Assembly: GCA_900074885.1 (NCBI GenBank)
Contig: FJUW01000012.1
Location: forward strand, 1,255,807 to 1,319,806
Source of the DNA: Rhynchosporium graminicola
Lineage: Eukaryota > Ascomycota > Leotiomycetes > Helotiales > Ploettnerulaceae
Length of the DNA: 64,000 bases
Reading direction: 5' to 3'
Positions 25,599 through 35,761 of the stretch are shown here, in pieces. How positions within the stretch are numbered: position 1 is the stretch's first letter; every line of letters starts with the position of its first letter. The translations under genes and the position numbers were made by a program. Under the pieces are notes generated by a model. The model saw only the letters and a program-made list of their open reading frames with translations, had not been told where the DNA came from and did no database searches.

Positions 25599-28166
25599 TA
25601 TATTCTTAATAGATATAAACTAAACTAGAAGATCTATAATAAGGAGCTATACGCTATTATTAAATCTTTCCGGAAATAGAGACCGGAACTTATATCTCTA
25701 TAACGCTATACTAGCGTATATACGGACTATCGATCCTTAGAATACTTTATAACTACTAAGGTCCTAACTAATAAGTAAGCTAGATAAATAGAATTCCTTT
25801 CCGAATTTAACTTTCAAATTATATATATACTTAGTAAAGATAACGCTAAAGCTAATATCCTTAGCTATAAGGAATAAGATCTAAAGATATAAGAATAATA
25901 GAAACAGAATAGTAGATCTCAGGTTTTATTACCTCTAGACTACCTAGACCCTAGGATTAACGCAGAACTAGCTAAGTATTATATCGATTAAATCAGTTAT
26001 ATATACCTAATATTACTAGGGATTAATACGCTACCGGAACCTGTACGTAACTCTTTTAATTTAATCGAGAAACTATACTAATTTAACTAAGAATCGTTCT
26101 TTAATAAACAGAATATATTAGAAGATAGCTATACTATTAATAATAGTTTACTACTTTATAATAGTTATCTATACGTATAACGCTATACCTTATTATATAC
26201 CTATTTAATTAGCGAAGTCTACGATTAAGTTTCCTCTGCTTATCTAAATACTTATAAGACTACTGAAATAATTTCTACTTATTACTACTAGAAAGGACTC
26301 TTATCGGATATAAAATAGTATACTTATAATTACCGCTCCTATTAGTACTCTTATCTGAAGCAAACGAAATAATAAGGATTCCTCTACTTATTACTAGTAC
26401 TTAGCTACCTTATGTAGTACTTAGCTATAGATTTTAAGGACTTCCCGCCTAATAACTAAGGATTTAATAAGATATTAGTATTTATCGACCGCTTAAGGAA
26501 GGACTCTGTATCGATACTGTACTACTATAATATCGATACCCGCGGGATAGCGACGTTATTTATCTAATAGATATATCGTTTCGGATATACCTCTAAGTTA
26601 ATTATATCCGACCGAGGAGCTTAGTTAGTCTTATTCTTCTAGTAAGAGTTTTACTATATAATTAGAGTTAAAGTTAAGCTCTCTACCTCCTTCTACTAGT
26701 AAACCGATAGATAAACGGAGATTATAAATCAGTATATTAACTAACGCCTTAGACCTTTTGTTAATTACTACTAGAGTAACTAGGGCGAACTACTACTAAT
26801 AATAGACCGCGCCTAAGTAACCTTACCTTACGACTCTATTAGTATAGCGCTATATACCCTTAAATATAGTATATTACTACAGAATAACTAGGACTAGAAG
26901 TAACTTACCGGATTAATACTATAAGAGAAGCTTAACTATACTAATATTAAATCCCTAGCTAAATATACTAAATCCGCTATCGAGGTTATAAAAGCTAATA
27001 TACTAGCTACTTAGTATAAGATAAGTGCTATAACCGACCCGAAACGGCGTAATATTAACGAAGAAGTTAGAGATAAGGTATTTCTCTTTATAAGGAACCT
27101 TAAGAATCACTAGCTAAATAAGAAGCTATCTAGTCTCTAGGTAGGACTATACTAGGTCCTAGCTAAGATCGGATACTCTTATAAGCTAGATTTACCCCCG
27201 GGATCTTCTATATATAATATATTCGCCCCCGAATTACTCTTTAAGGACCCGGACGACCTATTATTAAGCTAGGAGTTACTAAACTTACCCCTAGAAGTTA
27301 TCGCTACTTAAGAAGAGTAAGAGTTATAAGATATACTTACTATATAGCTCCTAAGAGATAATCTAAAGTATTAAGTTAACTAGCTAAGCTATAACTCGGA
27401 CTTAACTTAGTATAACGCTTCCGACTTAATAAGTACTCCGTATAAACTTAGAGACTTCTATACTACTAACTTAAGTAAACCTAGACTTTCGTATAAACTA
27501 GATTAGTAGATTAAGGCCTAAGAAGATAGAATAAATAACTATAGTTACTTAGAGGATAATAAGCTATTATAGTTACTAGTATTAGAATTTATTACTAGGA
27601 ATAATCCCCTAATTATACTCTATAATAACGCTATATTTAAAACTCTACTTCTTTAACTACTTCTACTTTACTAGCTTTCTCCCCTAAGTCCTCCGGAGCT
27701 TCTAGTAAATCTGGAATATCTGGAACTAGAACTACTATATCTAACTCCTTACTTAAATCTACTAATATAGCTCTAGTAGTAGACCGAGTATAATAGCTAA
27801 TCCTACGGGCTTTCTTCTTTAGAGAAGGTCCGGGAGTATCTAGATCTAATACTATCTCTAAACTAGAAAGTAAATTCCTCTTTCTCTTAGTATTAGATAT
27901 TATAACCTTAAATATAGCTTTCTTTATAAATTCCCGTATAATACTATTTAATTCCTTTATCTGCTTTAATATCGTTTTAGCTATTAACTTAGACTTCGCT
28001 AACTCGACTATTAGAAGATCTAAATCCTATATCGCGTTAGTATTATACTAGTATCTAAGGGTTTAAGATCGTAACTTATTACTTTAATAAACTCTAACTC
28101 CTTAAATACTTTCTCTATAGAACGCCTTAAAGCTTAAGTCTTTACTAATTATATAATAGTAATCTC
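25599..28166 (+). repeat. First copy of a 2.57-kb direct duplication in Gypsy B2
   Basis: It covers the end of RNase H, integrase and the start of the antisense-frame region. It reappears at 28168-30735 at a constant offset of 2,569. Only a handful of substitutions were noticed between copies, near 26390, 26760, 27757 and 27930. Confidence 0.95.
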
Positions 28167-28167
28167 N
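28167..28167. other. Single unresolved base (N) at the duplication junction
   Basis: This is the only N noticed, and it lies exactly where the first copy of the duplicated segment ends and the second begins. That is the expected signature of two overlapping contigs butted together. Confidence 0.95.
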
Positions 28168-30735
28168 TATATTCTTAATAGATATAAACTAAACTAGAAG
28201 ATCTATAATAAGGAGCTATACGCTATTATTAAATCTTTCCGGAAATAGAGACCGGAACTTATATCTCTATAACGCTATACTAGCGTATATACGGACTATC
28301 GATCCTTAGAATACTTTATAACTACTAAGGTCCTAACTAATAAGTAAGCTAGATAAATAGAATTCCTTTCCGAATTTAACTTTCAAATTATATATATACT
28401 TAGTAAAGATAACGCTAAAGCTAATATCCTTAGCTATAAGGAATAAGATCTAAAGATATAAGAATAATAGAAACAGAATAGTAGATCTCAGGTTTTATTA
28501 CCTCTAGACTACCTAGACCCTAGGATTAACGCAGAACTAGCTAAGTATTATATCGATTAAATCAGTTATATATACCTAATATTACTAGGGATTAATACGC
28601 TACCGGAACCTGTACGTAACTCTTTTAATTTAATCGAGAAACTATACTAATTTAACTAAGAATCGTTCTTTAATAAACAGAATATATTAGAAGATAGCTA
28701 TACTATTAATAATAGTTTACTACTTTATAATAGTTATCTATACGTATAACGCTATACCTTATTATATACCTATTTAATTAGCGAAGTCTACGATTAAGTT
28801 TCCTCTGCTTATCTAAATACTTATAAGACTACTGAAATAATTTCTACTTATTACTACTAGAAAGGACTCTTATCGGATATAAAATAGTATACTTATAATT
28901 ACCGCTCCTATTAGTACTCTTATCTGAAGCAAACGAAATAATAAGGATTCCTCTACTTATTACTAGTACTTAGCTACCTTATATAGTACTTAGCTATAGA
29001 TTTTAAGGACTTCCCGCCTAATAACTAAGGATTTAATAAGATATTAGTATTTATCGACCGCTTAAGGAAGGACTCTGTATCGATACTGTACTACTATAAT
29101 ATCGATACCCGCGGGATAGCGACGTTATTTATCTAATAGATATATCGTTTCGGATATACCTCTAAGTTAATTATATCCGACCGAGGAGCTTAGTTAGTCT
29201 TATTCTTCTAGTAAGAGTTTTACTATATAATTAGAGTTAAAGTTAAGCTCTCTACCTCCTTCTACTAGTAAACCGATAGATAAACGGAGATTATAAATCA
29301 GTATATTAACTAACGCCTTAGACATTTTATTAATTACTACTAGAGTAACTAGGGCGAACTACTACTAATAATAGACCGCGCCTAAGTAACCTTACCTTAC
29401 GACTCTATTAGTATAGCGCTATATACCCTTAAATATAGTATATTACTACAGAATAACTAGGACTAGAAGTAACTTACCGGATTAATACTATAAGAGAAGC
29501 TTAACTATACTAATATTAAATCCCTAGCTAAATATACTAAATCCGCTATCGAGGTTATAAAAGCTAATATACTAGCTACTTAGTATAAGATAAGTGCTAT
29601 AACCGACCCGAAACGGCGTAATATTAACGAAGAAGTTAGAGATAAGGTATTTCTCTTTATAAGGAACCTTAAGAATCACTAGCTAAATAAGAAGCTATCT
29701 AGTCTCTAGGTAGGACTATACTAGGTCCTAGCTAAGATCGGATACTCTTATAAGCTAGATTTACCCCCGGGATCTTCTATATATAATATATTCGCCCCCG
29801 AATTACTCTTTAAGGACCCGGACGACCTATTATTAAGCTAGGAGTTACTAAACTTACCCCTAGAAGTTATCGCTACTTAAGAAGAGTAAGAGTTATAAGA
29901 TATACTTACTATATAGCTCCTAAGAGATAATCTAAAGTATTAAGTTAACTAGCTAAGCTATAACTCGGACTTAACTTAGTATAACGCTTCCGACTTAATA
30001 AGTACTCCGTATAAACTTAGAGACTTCTATACTACTAACTTAAGTAAACCTAGACTTTCGTATAAACTAGATTAGTAGATTAAGGCCTAAGAAGATAGAA
30101 TAAATAACTATAGTTACTTAGAGGATAATAAGCTATTATAGTTACTAGTATTAGAATTTATTACTAGGAATAATCCCCTAATTATACTCTATAATAACGC
30201 TATATTTAAAACTCTACTTCTTTAACTACTTCTACTTTACTAGCTTTCTCCCCTAAGTCCTCCGGAGCTTCTAGTAAATCTGGAATATCTGGAACTAGAA
30301 CTACTATATCTAACTCCTTACTTAAATCTAATAATATAGCTCTAGTAGTAGACCGAGTATAATAGCTAATCCTACGGGCTTTCTTCTTTAGAGAAGGTCC
30401 GGGAGTATCTAGATCTAATACTATCTCTAAACTAGAAAGTAAATTCCTCTTTCTCTTAGTATTAGATATTATAACCTTAAATATAGCTTTCTTTATAAAT
30501 TCCTATATAATACTATTTAATTCCTTTATCTGCTTTAATATCGTTTTAGCTATTAACTTAGACTTCGCTAACTCGACTATTAGAAGATCTAAATCCTATA
30601 TCGCGTTAGTATTATACTAGTATCTAAGGGTTTAAGATCGTAACTTATTACTTTAATAAACTCTAACTCCTTAAATACTTTCTCTATAGAACGCCTTAAA
30701 GCTTAAGTCTTTACTAATTATATAATAGTAATCTC
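28168..30735 (+). repeat. Second copy of the 2.57-kb duplication in Gypsy B2
   Basis: See 25599-28166. From 30736 the sequence is unique and continues to the 3' LTR, so this copy carries the intact link to the element's right end. Confidence 0.95.
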
Positions 30736-31345
30736 TAACGTAATAGTAGAAGTAATAGATTTCGTAAGATAATAGATCCGATTAATAGCCTTATAAGTAG
30801 TTATAATACTACCCCGATTTAGCTCCGCGTCTTTAGCTTCGCTACTAGGAAGTAAACCAGATAGAATAGTATACTCTATATTAATATAGTTAAGTAACTA
30901 TAACGCGTTAGTATATATAACTATATTTAGGTTCAAGTAACTTATATACTTATAACTACTCTTTAATACTAAATAATACTTATAAAGCTTAGAGTTAAGC
31001 TTATTAAATAAGCATAAGAGTTCTAAAACAGGAGTATTATTATACTTTATCTTAAGGAAAGCGCGAATATATCGTAGGTAATATATATAATACGCTGCTG
31101 AAAGAGTACTAGCAGGAACTAGTAAAAGCACTATAGGAGTTAGCGTTACAGATCCGTGAAACCCCCGCACCGCACTTAAAACTATCCTTAGAACTAAGAT
31201 AGGAAACTTACTTATATTAAGAGAAGAGTTAATTAGGTCGATTAATATATAAGATTACAATAAACTACTATAATAGTTAGTAATAATACCTACTCTAGGA
31301 GCTGTATCGTAGTCTAAGGAGAATAAACTTATAAGTTAAAGTAGT
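30206..31345 (-). pseudogene. Antisense reading frame in the 3' region of Gypsy B, unknown product (about 380 codons)
   Basis: On the strand opposite to gag-pol one frame can be read from about 31345 down to a TAA at 30206-30208, between integrase and the 3' LTR. About six internal stops (TAA or TAG) would each be CAA or CAG before a RIP-type C-to-T change, and one single-base frame change lies near 30605. Stop-free stretches include 31170-30898 (starting VRGFHGSVTLTPIV, 90 residues) and about 125 codons ending KVEVVKEVEF. The N-terminal half is hydrophobic, the C-terminal half charged (KKKARR, KRKR). I do not recognise the family. The 3' part is present twice because of the duplication. B1 lacks this region. 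It could be an extra retrotransposon gene or a captured host gene fragment. Confidence 0.5.
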
Positions 31346-31624
31346 TATCGTAATTAAAAAGGAAAAGCTCTAATATTAATAAACTCTTTCCTTTATATAC
31401 TCTACGCCCTACTAAAACTCGACTCCTACTGCAAACAGATAAAGTAAATACTACTTACCGCCTAATTTAGAAGCTACGACTAATATAGTACTGTTATAGC
31501 GATATAACTAGTCAGAACCTAATAAAGAATTTACTACTACTAAAGAGCGGCTAGCGCTTATTACGCGAATATTAACGAAAACAGTTATAATAAAGACTAA
31601 TTCTAGTATAAACTATAACCTTCC

Positions 31625-31642
31625 GAGCTTAGGGTTAAGCTC
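31625..31642 (+). other. Hairpin before the polypurine tract of Gypsy B2
   Basis: GAGCTTA-GGGT-TAAGCTC is a perfect 7-bp stem with a 4-nt loop. It is followed by AAGGGGGGAG and the 3' LTR at 31661. It has the geometry of the A and D hairpins with a different sequence. Confidence 0.6.
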
Positions 31643-31660
31643 TTCTTAAGGGGGGAGTAA

Positions 31661-31928
31661 TATAACGATAGCTCACCTGAATATTATATAAGAAGAAGGA
31701 TAGATAATGGGGCCCAAGTTCATAGGTATCCCGGCAGAACTAGTATCCGACCCGGTATAGTATCGGACTAGTACCGGTATATATATATAAGGTGCCTCGC
31801 ACTCTATCTCTCTTCTTCTTCCTTCCTTATCTTTTTATTTCCTTCGTAGTAGACTATATAAGATCGCTCTTAGCCTCCCTACTTATTTATTCTTACTTAT
31901 ATACCGCCTAGAGTCTTGTGTCGTTACA
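31661..31928 (+). repeat. 3' LTR of Gypsy B2 (268 bp)
   Basis: Pairs with 21584-21851. It ends GTCGTTACA directly before TSD copy AATAC, after which Gypsy A2 resumes. Confidence 0.92.
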
Positions 31929-33874
31929 AATACTTATAATTATACGATCTTTTAGTAACTAGAGATCTGAGCTTATAAGCGTACTATATTAGATCCGCGT
32001 TATTACTAATTATAAAGCTCTTAAGTACTTTATGACTTTTAAATAGCTAAATATACGATAAGCCTAATAAGCTAAGCTACTTGCAGATTATAACTTTATA
32101 ATTACTTATTAACCTAGGAAGTATAATCTACTTACTAACGCTCTCTCTCGCAGAATAGATAAATTAGATAACTAGAATAAAACTAAAAGAACTTAGCGTT
32201 TATAGTAGCTAATACGCGAAAACTAAATCGATCTAGTACTACTTATAAGTAACCTCAAGAATAGCTCAAACTCTATAGATAACTTTAAGCTTATTAACGC
32301 CTTAGAAGTCGCAGACCTATCGCTAGTCTTTTCTATAGTATAATAAGTACTTAACGCTAATCGTAATACGCTATTACTCTAAGTACTACGGAAATAAGCT
32401 CTCTCTAATACTCCTAGAAAACTAACTATAGAAAAAGATCTTCTACTCTATAAAGGAAGACTAATTATACTTAACGTTTTATACTTTCGCACGCTACTTA
32501 TACGCGAAGTATACAACCGATTAGAGACTACTTATCTAAGTGTAAAGAAGACCTTATAACTACTAGTATTATAATACTAGTAGTATAGAATCGCTTTAAC
32601 TATTAACTAGTACTACTATAACTATTATACTTACCGACGAATTTAAGTGCCGCGCGATAAGAAACCGGGCCTCCTTTAACCTCTACCCGTACTATCACGT
32701 CTATAGGAGCATATTATAGTCGACTACTATAGCTTTAACTACGATAAATATAGCTATAATAATATTCTTATATTTATCGACTGTTTTAGTAAATAAGTAA
32801 TTAGTATTCTATACCGAAAGACCTCTAATGCGCGCGACCTTATAAAGCTTTACTTATACTATGTATACTGCTATTTCGGAGCTCTATTAATAATTACCTC
32901 TAATAGAGAGCTTTAATTCGTTTCCCGTTTTTAGACTATAGTTATTATAATTCTTAGTACTAAAAGATAGCTTTCTATAGTAGACTACTTATAAATAGAT
33001 AGCTAAATAGAGATCTATAACTAATATCTCTAACGCAGATTACGACCTTTTATCTCTTACTATTAAGATAACTAGTCGGAATTCTTACTTATTATAGATT
33101 ACGCCTAGATAACTCTCCCTTATAAATCCCTTAGAGGTCTCTTACCCTTTAAAGTCGTTTATAGATATATATCTCGCGTTAATTAGAATTAGAAAGACTT
33201 ACCTAACTCTATTATACTTACTAATAAGTTAAATACTTAATAAGCTCTAGATTACGCTAATTATTTACGCGACGCTTAAACTACTACTTAATTAAGCTTC
33301 TAACGTATATAAGCTAAGATATCCTAATCCTATAATCGCTTATACTATAAAGTCGACTTTACTATAAACGACTTTATCTAGCTAGATATACGCTACTTTA
33401 CGAGTACTCGACCTAGTAAAAAACTCGACTTCCTAACTAACGGACTCTTCCGTATAATTAAAAAGGTCAGAAGCTCTTATTATCTAGAGCTCCCTATTAG
33501 TATGAAAGTATATAACGTATTCCCTGCTATTAAGCTACAGAAGTATCTAAACGACCTCTTACTAGGATAAACCTTACTACTGCTACTACTTATTAATATC
33601 ACTAGTAACAATAAATAAGAGATCGAAGATATACTTACGTGCTATAAGCAGCGTAGTAGCCTCTTATACCGAGTTTCCTAGTTAAATTAAGATATCGATC
33701 TTATATAGTACGACGCTATAGATATTAAATACGCTCCCGCTAAGCTATAATAATTCTACTTTAATAACTTAACGTAAGCTAGACCTCTTGCTAGACTACT
33801 TAATTAGCTAAAAGCTTTCTATAATAGAATTAATAATTACGACTACTTTAATAGTAATAAAGAAATAGATTAAC

Positions 33875-33888
33875 GCTCGAGGGCGAGC
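33875..33888 (+). other. Hairpin before the polypurine tract of Gypsy A2
   Basis: GCTCG-AGGG-CGAGC, identical to copy A1, followed by a GGAGGGGGGGG polypurine tract and the 3' LTR at 33910. Confidence 0.6.
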
Positions 33889-33909
33889 TTTTTTCGGAGG
33901 GGGGGGTAA

Positions 33910-34144
33910 TATAACGACTAGTCAGGTTTAGAGGTTTCTCCCTATTAGTAGAAATACTTACTACTAAGCGAGATTATACGAGTAGAGTTTAGGGGCCCCT
34001 TTTTATATATATACTCCCCTTCTCCCTCTACTTCTTCACTCCTTAGTTATAGATTCTTAAGTGATTCTTACTACTTTATATTCATAGCAATATGAGATCT
34101 TATTACTCAGGTAGTTTTGAGACCTTTCTAGAGCAAGCGTCACA
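33910..34144 (+). repeat. 3' LTR of Gypsy A2 (235 bp)
   Basis: Pairs with 15400-15634. It ends CGTCACA and is followed by TSD GAAAG, where the hAT frame resumes. Confidence 0.92.
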
Positions 34145-34450
34145 GAAAGGTTCTTTTCATAAGGGGCCCTTATTATAAATAAAAGTCGAAATAGGCTTTC
34201 TAAAGAGATATTTAATTACTTAATATCTCTAAAGAGTTAGAATATATATATAGATAACAAAGAAATAGAAGAAAGAAAAGATATAATTAAAATATTAACT
34301 AAGGAGGAATTAGCAGATAACTTATTTCATATAGAAGATAAAGAATAGATAGTTATATTATAGTTATTATTTACTAGTTTAATATAGAGATATCTTCTAA
34401 GGTTAATATTATATAGCTATTATAGTTATTTATATTCCTTAGCGGATCTA
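34145..34450 (+). pseudogene. hAT transposase C-terminus, right piece
   Basis: The frame broken at 15399 resumes as ERFFS, a stop, then ALIINKSRNRLSKEIFNYL and ISLKS. This is the conserved end of the hAT dimerisation domain (SSER-FS followed by R-L and a final LKSW). A lysine- and glutamate-rich tail follows, with further stops. One copy of GAAAG removed, the two halves join in frame, proving that Gypsy A2 inserted into a pre-existing hAT gene. Confidence 0.85.
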
Positions 34451-34479
34451 AGTTCTTCCGAAGGTCTTAGTTTTAATCA

Positions 34480-34592
34480 GAATATTAATCTAATCTAATT
34501 AATTAATCTAGATTAGAGTTGATTAATAGAAAAATTTATTTAATTAGATTAGAATAATAGCTGTTATTCTAATCTAATCTAATCAGTTAACA
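34480..34592. repeat. hAT subterminal repeats and palindrome at the right edge of the repeat block
   Basis: The motif TCTAATC or its complement GATTAGA recurs about seven or eight times. A perfect 15-bp inverted repeat (34543-34557 with 34564-34578) encloses the loop TAGCTG. Clusters of short inverted motifs near the ends are typical of hAT elements. AT-rich RIP-type sequence stops here and normal composition begins. The exact terminus and TSD cannot be set because the other end is outside the window. Confidence 0.55.
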
Positions 34593-35031
34593 CGCTGCTT
34601 ATTTAGAGTTCTACAAGAGCTTCATGACATATAAACAATTCATGGTGAATGCTCTCTGAGGCTTTCCTGACTTTTGAGGCAAAAGTCGTGTGTTTAATAT
34701 TGAAACCAGCTTTTTCTTGCTGGAGACCAATTTGCGCGGTTCCAAGAATCATTATCATGGATTTTCTGACTACAGTGATTCGGTAATAAGATTGGAACAG
34801 GCGTATCTCAACTTTCAACTCTCATTGCACTGAAAACGAAATGAAATGATTGATGTAAGCACTTCGCAGGCGTCTCTCTGCAGAAAAGGCGGTGAGAGAA
34901 AATATCCAGATCATTGTTTTCTCTGGATAATATATACAAGAATACAGGTCATCTTCCGATCAACGCTACAGCTAACCTCAATATCCATATAAGGCGTCTA
35001 TTCCCAACGCAAACTTTCCCAAGAGTCGCCC
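34593..35031. other. Intergenic, no supported gene
   Basis: Normal base composition. A 71-codon minus-strand frame (34603-34818) resembles nothing I know and is not called. The 3' UTR of the phiA-like gene probably lies within the right-hand part. Confidence 0.5.
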
Positions 35032-35595
35032 TCAGAAAGAGTACTGACATCCAACCGGCTCCTTAATCTCATTAACCTTCGGCGCGAACGCCGTACAATT
35101 TGAGTTCCCAGCTGGGTTTTGAATCCCAGTCGCAACATAAACGCTCCATCCACCATCCGGCGCATTAGGACACGCAATCAATCCACTCTGATCGAAGTAC
35201 AAATAACCATCCTTGATATTCCATCCCTGTCTCTCCGCATTCCTAGGTGCAGGTTGCGCTCCATTCGTGTATCCTAGTTGTCCTTGACCCATCCACGAGC
35301 GATCGACGTAGAATTCTTGGGGATAGGACGATGCGGTGTATAGTCCTAAAGTGCCATTGTTGATTGTGAATGTTGCATAGTTGGTATTGGGACCTTCGCC
35401 GTTGCAGGTTGCGTTTTGAAGGGGAAGGTTCGCATATAGATGGGATTTTGCTGCGCTGAATAGGGCTAACTGGATTGGACTGCCTGAGCGGATCGCAAGG
35501 AGACTGAAGTACTTTGGGTCGTCGACTTGAGGTGTTGGGGCGGACGCGGCGAGGCCAGCGAGAGCCGTAAGCGCGGTGATGGTTGAGAATTGCAT
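35032..35595 (-). CDS. phiA-like secreted cell wall protein (187 aa)
   Basis: Single exon. Residues 1-18 form a signal peptide (MQFSTITALTALAGLAAS), with likely cleavage before APTPQ. The mature part starts with a block like the phiA family of fungal wall proteins (YFSLLAIRSGSPIQL). It ends with the family's DGYLYFDQSGLIACP and WSVYVATG segments. N-glycosylation motifs NAT, NGT and NCT are present, as are four cysteines outside the signal. In Aspergillus phiA is a wall protein needed for phialide and conidium formation; a wall or surface role here is inferred. Length fits the family. The start has a good context (CATCAAAATGC) and a TATA-like box lies about 160 bp upstream. Confidence 0.85.
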   Translation of the reverse strand: MQFSTITALTALAGLAASAPTPQVDDPKYFSLLAIRSGSPIQLALFSAAKSHLYANLPLQNATCNGEGPNTNYATFTINNGTLGLYTASSYPQEFYVDRSWMGQGQLGYTNGAQPAPRNAERQGWNIKDGYLYFDQSGLIACPNAPDGGWSVYVATGIQNPAGNSNCTAFAPKVNEIKEPVGCQYSF

Positions 35596-35750
35596 TTTGA
35601 TGTCTTGGTAGTCTTCTTATTGGTAAGACTTTGGAGATGTAGTTTCAATTAAGTATTGAATTGAGTTTCTCGGCGTAGATCGCAGATAAGGAATATGCAA
35701 GTGATTGAAATGATAATGTGATGTTTTAGAGAAACTCAAAGGGTCAGTGA

Positions 35751-35761
35751 ATCTTTATATA
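35751..35761 (-). promoter_or_regulatory. TATA-like box of the phiA-like gene
   Basis: On the minus strand the sequence TATATAAAGAT lies about 160 bp upstream of the start codon. The space between is A- and C-rich as in fungal 5' UTRs. Confidence 0.5.

Larger units (their letters stand above)
21584..31928 (+). mobile_element. Gypsy-type LTR retrotransposon, family B, copy B2 (RIP-degraded, contains an internal duplication)
   Basis: LTRs of 268 bp (21584-21851 and 31661-31928) are flanked by TSD AATAC (21579-21583 and 31929-31933) within the RNase H region of Gypsy A2. Gag occupies about 22000-23400 and ends in a RIP-damaged CCHC knuckle (KYYSYR, stop, LGYIKLDYPN, near 23430). The protease site IDTGANGYLFIN lies near 23725-23765. 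RT runs about 24680-25200, with YLDD now YLDN near 25069. RNase H and integrase follow to about 27000. A 2,569-bp stretch from 25599 is repeated from 28168. Without that duplication the element is about 7.8 kb. Between integrase and the 3' LTR lies an antisense frame (30206-31345). Confidence 0.93.
15400..34144 (+). mobile_element. Gypsy-type LTR retrotransposon, family A, copy A2, with two nested insertions
   Basis: The element is complete. It has 235-bp LTRs (15400-15634 and 33910-34144) and the TSD GAAAG (15395-15399 and 34145-34149). Gag-like sequence occupies about 15700-17000. The protease active site LLDSGAN is near 17345-17365, RT is at about 20640-21060, and RNase H and integrase run to about 33250. 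It is interrupted by element D (18424-20249, TSD GAAGT) and by Gypsy B2 (21584-31928, TSD AATAC). Removing these leaves about 6.56 kb, a normal Gypsy length. It sits inside the hAT transposase. RIP-type changes have destroyed all long frames. Confidence 0.93.

Noticed and set aside
15400..34144. CRISPR-like or satellite arrays in the AT-rich block
   Set aside because: The only tandem array is the 185-bp triplet in element D; other repeats are LTRs and the assembly-type duplication.
34603..34818. 71-codon minus-strand frame as a gene next to the hAT
   Set aside because: No motif or signal; lies between the transposon edge and the phiA-like 3' UTR.
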